Below are positions 59,721-64,000 of a stretch of 64,000 nucleotides of DNA, piece after piece (the first letter of the stretch is position 1; every line of letters begins with the position of its first letter). The notes beneath the pieces were generated by a model. The model searched no databases. It was not told the origin of the DNA and saw only the letters and a program-made list of their open reading frames with translations. Source of the DNA: Chloroflexota bacterium (lineage in GTDB: Bacteria > Chloroflexota > Anaerolineae > Aggregatilineales > Phototrophicaceae); contig JAPPEU010000019.1 in assembly GCA_028875245.1 (NCBI GenBank), positions 62,001 to 126,000 on the forward strand, written 5' to 3'. Both the position numbers and the translations under genes were made by a program.

Positions 59721-61490
59721 TCATTCGCGCAGATTCCGATAATAGATTTCGGCGTACAAGCCCGATTTCCGCAGCAGCTCCTCATGCGTGCCGGCGGCGG
59801 CGACGCGGCCACCTTGCAGCACGAGCACCCTGTCCGCCATCCGCACCGTGCTCAAGCGCTGCGCGATGATAAAGGACGTGCGGCCCAGCATCAGACGCTC
59901 CAGCGCGATCTGAATCAAGCGCTCCGTCTCGGTGTCGACGCTCGATGTCGCGTCGTCCAGCAGCAGGATGCGCGGGTTCTTCAACAAGGCGCGCGCGATG
60001 GCGATGCGCTGCTTCTGCCCGCCGGAGAGGGTCACGCCCCGTTCGCCGACTTCGGTGTCATAACCCTCCGGCATCGCCATGATGAAATCATGCGCCTGCG
60101 CCGCCTTTGCCGCTTCAATCACCGCGTTGTCATTCACATCTTCCAGCCCGAAGGCGATATTCTCGCGGATGCTCGCGGCGAAGAGCACCGTCTCCTGCAG
60201 CACGATGCCGATCTGGTCGCGCAGGGAGTTCAGCGTCACGTCGCGCAGGTCTATGCCATCCACGCTGATCCGCCCGTTCGTGACATCATAAAAACGCGGG
60301 ATCAGGTTGATGATGGTGGATTTGCCGGAGCCGGTCGCGCCCAGCAGCGCCACCACTTCGCCCGGCTCCGCCTCGAAATTGAGCTTGTCCAGCACGACGC
60401 GTTGATTGAAATAAGAGAAGGATACATCCTCAAAGCGGACGCGCCCGCTAATCGGCGGAAGTTCAGTCGCGTCGGGCGAGGCAGTAACTTCCGACTGCGC
60501 GTCCAGGATGGAAAAGATGCGCTCGCCCGCCGCCGACGCCATCGCCACAGCGGGCACGATCACGCCCAGGCGCCGGACGGGCGTAATCAGTTGACCCAAA
60601 TATGTGGTGAAGGCGACCAGTTCCCCAAGCGTCAGGCCCTTTTCGATGACGAGACGCCCGCCCAGCCAGATGATGAACACCGTACTCAAGCTGGCGATGA
60701 AATCGAGCAGCGGAATATGCTTCGTCGATGCGACAACCTGCGCCTGCGCCAGCTCAAACCACTTTCCATTCTCTTTTTCGAAACGCTCGATCTCGGCGTC
60801 TTCCTGGGCGAAAGCTTTGACAATTTTGGCGCCGCGCAGATTCTGTTCCAGCACACTGGTCATCTCGGCCAATTGATGCTGCAGGTCAAGCGACAGCGGC
60901 CGATAAATGCGCCCGAAGCGATAAGCGATATAAAGCAGCAGCGGTATCAGCATCATCGAGAGCAAAGCCAGCTGCGCGTTCATCAAGAGCAGCGCGACAA
61001 AGGTCAACAGCAACAGCGTGGAATGTTGAAAGAGGCGCAGGATCCCGCGCCCGGTCAAGAAGCGGATCCGTTCCACATCGGATATCGAACGGGCCAGCAG
61101 CTGGCCAGTCTGGGCCCGGTCGTGATAAGAAAATGACAGGGCGCTCAGTTTTTCGTAAATGGCGTTTCTTATGTCATAGGCGACGCCCTGCGACGCCATT
61201 TCCGTCCCGCGGCCCAGCACAAAATCGACCAAGCCTTTCATCACCGTCAGCCCAAGCAGACCCAGTAATGAAGCCCCCAGAATGTGCATATTCTGCTGGA
61301 TGATGCCCGCGTCAACGATCCAGCGAATCGTCTGTGGAATGAAGACCGCCAGGCCGTTGCTCGCCAAAGCCAGCACATAAACGCCGGCGGCGATGTGACG
61401 GTATTTTTTCAGGAAGGAAAGACTGCGCAGGAGGGAACTGCTGGGCGCGCCTTTCTGAGAGAGCGGAATCCTTGCTGCGATTTTTACCAT
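59721..61490 (-). CDS. ABC transporter, fused permease-ATPase (ABCB/MsbA-like exporter)
   Basis: 589 residues. Six-helix membrane domain (about 20-320), then the ATPase with Walker A GATGSGKST, the Q-loop region GIVLQETVLFAASIRENIAFG, the signature LSGGQKQRIAIARAL and Walker B ILLLDDATSSVD, ending with a His switch region (FIIAQRLSTV, where Gln replaces the usual His). The His-to-Gln change at the H-loop (IAHR to IAQR) is notable and could slow hydrolysis. It probably works as a homodimer exporting lipid or drugs, as no partner gene is adjacent. Confidence 0.93.
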   Translation of the reverse strand: MVKIAARIPLSQKGAPSSSLLRSLSFLKKYRHIAAGVYVLALASNGLAVFIPQTIRWIVDAGIIQQNMHILGASLLGLLGLTVMKGLVDFVLGRGTEMASQGVAYDIRNAIYEKLSALSFSYHDRAQTGQLLARSISDVERIRFLTGRGILRLFQHSTLLLLTFVALLLMNAQLALLSMMLIPLLLYIAYRFGRIYRPLSLDLQHQLAEMTSVLEQNLRGAKIVKAFAQEDAEIERFEKENGKWFELAQAQVVASTKHIPLLDFIASLSTVFIIWLGGRLVIEKGLTLGELVAFTTYLGQLITPVRRLGVIVPAVAMASAAGERIFSILDAQSEVTASPDATELPPISGRVRFEDVSFSYFNQRVVLDKLNFEAEPGEVVALLGATGSGKSTIINLIPRFYDVTNGRISVDGIDLRDVTLNSLRDQIGIVLQETVLFAASIRENIAFGLEDVNDNAVIEAAKAAQAHDFIMAMPEGYDTEVGERGVTLSGGQKQRIAIARALLKNPRILLLDDATSSVDTETERLIQIALERLMLGRTSFIIAQRLSTVRMADRVLVLQGGRVAAAGTHEELLRKSGLYAEIYYRNLRE

Positions 61491-61578
61491 AAATCAACAA
61501 TGACGGGCCTAGCGCTCCTGAAATCCACTTAGAGACCTCTGTTGTTCCCGGTATGTTAGAGCAAAACAGCAGGAACAT

Positions 61579-61649
61579 TGCAGGGGCGCCTCGCTGAGAC
61601 CCCGCCGTTAGAGTTACATTTTACGGGCGTTTCGCCAAAACGCCCCTAC
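61579..61649. repeat. Two GGGGCG-type palindromes
   Basis: GCAGGGGCGCCTCGCTGAGA then CCCCGCC (61580-61605) and ACGGGCGTTTCGCCAAAACG followed by CCCCTACC (61624-61650). They fill the gap between the exporter and GH127 genes, together with about 140 bases in which I see nothing else. Confidence 0.65.
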
Positions 61650-61788
61650 CGACCTCATTTGCATGACCAACTGGGCATTACTGCCGCTTACCATACTGCT
61701 TTTTTCAGGCGCGAAAAAGTGCGAGTTCAAATCCGCGGCCGCTCAACTGCCATCAATCGCGGTCGCCCTTCGTCTATCTCAGGCGATC

Positions 61789-63720
61789 TTAATACCGGCG
61801 CGGCAGCCAGACGGTCATCTCGTTAATGCCGCGGTTGTTCCAGGCGTAGTAGGGAATCAGCGTGATCTCTAGATCTTCCTCCCGCTCCTGCCCGGCTTCC
61901 ATATAGAGGGCTGGCGACCCGTTTCGCTCGGTGATGTGGCGGGCGACGCCTTTGATCGCCATGACGCCGCCCAGCATATCTTCTTCCAGGCTCGCGGTCA
62001 AAGCCATGTCGTCGGGCGCGTAAACATCCAGAATTGAAACCTCGGCGGGCAGGTCAAGGCCTTCCAGGCAGTAGACGATCGGTCCGCGCATTACAGCGAC
62101 ATGATTGCGGATCTCTTCCGCTTTGGGGTGCGCCTTGATCAAGCGCGGGCGCATGGGCAGGCTCAACTCGATGACATCCCCCGCCTTCCAGCCACGCTTG
62201 AGTTCAACATAAGTCCCGGGGGGCGGCGGCTCCTCCCGCGGCTCGCCGTTGATAGCCAGGCCGGCGGCGTCGCACCAGCCGGGAATCCGCAGCATCAAAG
62301 CGACATCATGCGCCGGCGCCGCGTCCACCGTGATGCGGACCGCATCATCCCAGGGGTACTCGGTCCGCTGCGTCAGCGCGATTGCCGAGCCATCGACCAA
62401 GGTCGTCTTAACGCTGTTGCCGCTGTATAGATGCAGCCACAAACCTTCATCGGATATGCTGTAGAGCCAGTTGTGCAGCAGGGCGATAGTGCGCGCGGTG
62501 TTGGTCGGGCAGCAGTAACAATACAAGAGATACCAGCGTTCATAGGTGTCTTGACTCAGGAGCGGGTGCTCCGCGCCATACCAGCGCAGGGGATTGGTAT
62601 AGCAAAATTTGATTCCGTCCAGGCTCATGGACGAGAGCATGCTGTTGTAAATCACAAGTTCCACGATGTCGCTGTATTTGGCGTCGCCCGATAGATTCAG
62701 CATCCGCCAGTTCCACATGGCATGGGCGATGTTGGCGCAGGTTTCGTTGTAGGCGGTGGCGTTGGGCAAGGAATACTCATAACCGAAGGCCTCGTGCACT
62801 TCGCCGGCGCGCCCGCCGAACTCGGGCCGCTGGGAAGCGCCATGATGCTGCGCCGAGGTGCCGCCGGTGATGTACATCTTGCTCTGCACGGCGTTGTCCC
62901 AGATGCGCCGCAAGCCGGCCAGCAACTCCTCATCGCCCGTCTCCGCCACAACATCGGCGGCGCCGCAATACAAATAGCCGGCGGTCACCGCATGGCCCAC
63001 CGCCCGCGTCTCCTCCCGCAGCGACACCAACGACTGATTCAAGTCCTTCCCGCCCGGCTGGGAGCCGCGCATGTCGACGAAGGTCTGCGCCAGCTCCAGG
63101 TATCTGGCGTCGCCCGTGACGCGGTACAGATCGACAGCGCCCATGGTATTTGACGGGTTGAAGCCGAAATGCGCCAATTCCGGCGGGCAGGGAACAAACA
63201 CCTCGCAGAGATAATCGGCGAGCTTGATCGCGACAGCCAGGAAGTTGCGCTTCCCCGTGATGCGATGATGCACTGACGCCGCCGTGAGCAGATGCCCCAT
63301 ATTGTAGAGTTCGTGGTCATGCAGATTGCTCCAGCGTGCTTTGTCGGCACTCAATTGCATCGGCGTGCTGATATAGCCGTCATCCTCTTGCGCCGCCGCG
63401 ATCTGGTTGATCAACTCGTCCAACTGCTCCAGGATGGCGCCTTCCTTGGTAAGGCCATAAATATGCGTCAGCGCTTCCATGTACTTGTAACAATCGCCAT
63501 CGCTCCACATCGTGCCCTTGCGCTCGCCATTGGTCCGGCCGGCCGCGATAGCGAAGTTGCTGAAGACGGCGCCGTTCTCCGGCTCGTCCAGCGCCCGCCG
63601 CATGCTCGGCAGGATCGTCTCGCGGCACAGCTTGTGCAGCCGGCCCCAGAAGCCATCCCCCCAGGTTACGGCGTCGTATTCGAGCGAATGAAGTTTCTGA
63701 TGCTTTGACATGGTATGCAT
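61789..63720 (-). CDS. GH127 glycosidase (beta-L-arabinofuranosidase-like, DUF1680)
   Basis: 643 residues. The opening FWGRLHKLCRETILPSM and the (alpha/alpha)6 barrel phrases DGYISTPMQ and HELYNMGHLLTAASVHHRIT are typical. Zinc/catalytic residues of GH127 are present: Glu and Cys in AYNETCANIAH and the paired Cys in YCYCCPTNTAR, where one is the nucleophile. Removes beta-L-arabinofuranose or related sugars from short glycans. No signal peptide, so it acts on imported sugars. A sugar permease gene lies upstream on the same strand, probably its importer. Confidence 0.94.
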   Translation of the reverse strand: MHTMSKHQKLHSLEYDAVTWGDGFWGRLHKLCRETILPSMRRALDEPENGAVFSNFAIAAGRTNGERKGTMWSDGDCYKYMEALTHIYGLTKEGAILEQLDELINQIAAAQEDDGYISTPMQLSADKARWSNLHDHELYNMGHLLTAASVHHRITGKRNFLAVAIKLADYLCEVFVPCPPELAHFGFNPSNTMGAVDLYRVTGDARYLELAQTFVDMRGSQPGGKDLNQSLVSLREETRAVGHAVTAGYLYCGAADVVAETGDEELLAGLRRIWDNAVQSKMYITGGTSAQHHGASQRPEFGGRAGEVHEAFGYEYSLPNATAYNETCANIAHAMWNWRMLNLSGDAKYSDIVELVIYNSMLSSMSLDGIKFCYTNPLRWYGAEHPLLSQDTYERWYLLYCYCCPTNTARTIALLHNWLYSISDEGLWLHLYSGNSVKTTLVDGSAIALTQRTEYPWDDAVRITVDAAPAHDVALMLRIPGWCDAAGLAINGEPREEPPPPGTYVELKRGWKAGDVIELSLPMRPRLIKAHPKAEEIRNHVAVMRGPIVYCLEGLDLPAEVSILDVYAPDDMALTASLEEDMLGGVMAIKGVARHITERNGSPALYMEAGQEREEDLEITLIPYYAWNNRGINEMTVWLPRRY

Positions 63721-63857
63721 GATTTCTGTTCGTCCTTTTCAATCGGCCTTCTACTGACCGGGTAAACCAAGTAACTGCAATAGTGTCTTGCAAAGGATAA
63801 AGAACATTGTAGGGCTTGAGACGACAAGCCCGACAAGCCGGAGTAGCGCGCCCGCCA

Positions 63858-64000
63858 TTACTTGTACCCCGTGAAGACCACGCCCTGGATGAAGATCTTC
63901 TGCGTGAAGAAAAAGACGACGATCAAGGGCAGCATGACCACCAGCGACACCGCCATCAGTGAATTCCACTCCGTGCCATAGGTGCCCTGAAAGAAGCGCA
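63858..64000 (-). CDS. Carbohydrate ABC transporter permease, MalG type, C-terminal end
   Basis: The gene enters from beyond the right edge. The visible last 47 residues read FFQGTYGTEWNSLMAVSLVV, MLPLIVVFFFTQKIFIQGVV, FTGYK and a stop. The FIQGVVFTGxK ending is standard for CUT1 MalG-like permeases and matches the permease at 40440. Upstream of the GH127 gene on the same strand, with a 137-base gap that contains nothing recognisable. Confidence 0.9.
   Translation of the reverse strand, partial: RFFQGTYGTEWNSLMAVSLVVMLPLIVVFFFTQKIFIQGVVFTGYK

Noticed and set aside
61710-61755. A tRNA T-arm-like sequence (GTTCAAATC)
   Set aside because: The stem does not pair properly and no acceptor, D or anticodon arms can be found around it.

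Overview
The window is a GC-rich bacterial chromosome segment packed with transport and carbohydrate-degradation genes. Gene content points to Chloroflexota, probably an Anaerolineae-type heterotroph: several solute-binding-protein ABC importers with Tat-type leaders (SRRDFLK), S9 peptidases, GH116 and GH127 glycosidases, a PhyH dioxygenase, a very large YfhO-like membrane protein, and many short GC-rich palindromic repeats. This placement is inference; there is no rRNA or marker gene. I found no tRNA, rRNA or CRISPR array.

Layout. 1-10.1 kb: C-terminus of a YjhG/YagF-type dehydratase, a double SnoaL-like protein, a family-5 peptide-type importer (binding protein plus two permeases, no ATPase) and two S9 peptidases. 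10.1-12.0 kb: an AT-richer type II restriction-modification pair whose endonuclease is a clear EcoRV relative. 12.1-20.2 kb: PhyH dioxygenase, a 1037-residue membrane protein, and an ltrA gene split by a complete IS1595-type element that carries an EcoRI-type adenine methyltransferase and two small genes. 20.3-23.8 kb: four tandem VOC paralogues. 24.1-27.4 kb: glucose-6-phosphate dehydrogenase, a VapBC-like pair and a glycosylasparaginase. 27.6-33.7 kb (minus strand): a sugar importer feeding a GH116 glucosylceramidase. 34.0-37.9 kb: acetyl-CoA synthetase and a GmrSD-type restriction protein. 38.2-42.8 kb: a second sugar importer with a sulfatase. 42.9-48.0 kb: a nucleoside/BMP-type importer, followed by a second VapBC pair and a cupin gene interspersed with duplicated copies of the last permease gene's 3' end. 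50.0-58.5 kb: sugar-phosphate isomerase-like protein, SDR, Baeyer-Villiger-type monooxygenase, small membrane proteins, serine hydrolase, enolase-superfamily dehydratase and SDR. 58.5-59.7 kb: a patch of broken genes. 59.7-64.0 kb: an ABCB exporter, a GH127 glycosidase and the end of another sugar permease.

The metabolic genes together describe scavenging of peptides, nucleosides and sulfated or complex glycans, with import and hydrolysis genes in the same clusters. Mobile and defence DNA is layered on top: an EcoRV-like system, a GmrSD protein, two toxin-antitoxin pairs, an IS with passenger methyltransferase, and two copies of a 137-bp MITE with 8-bp target duplications. Several repeat families sit between genes, and two intrude in frame into coding sequences.
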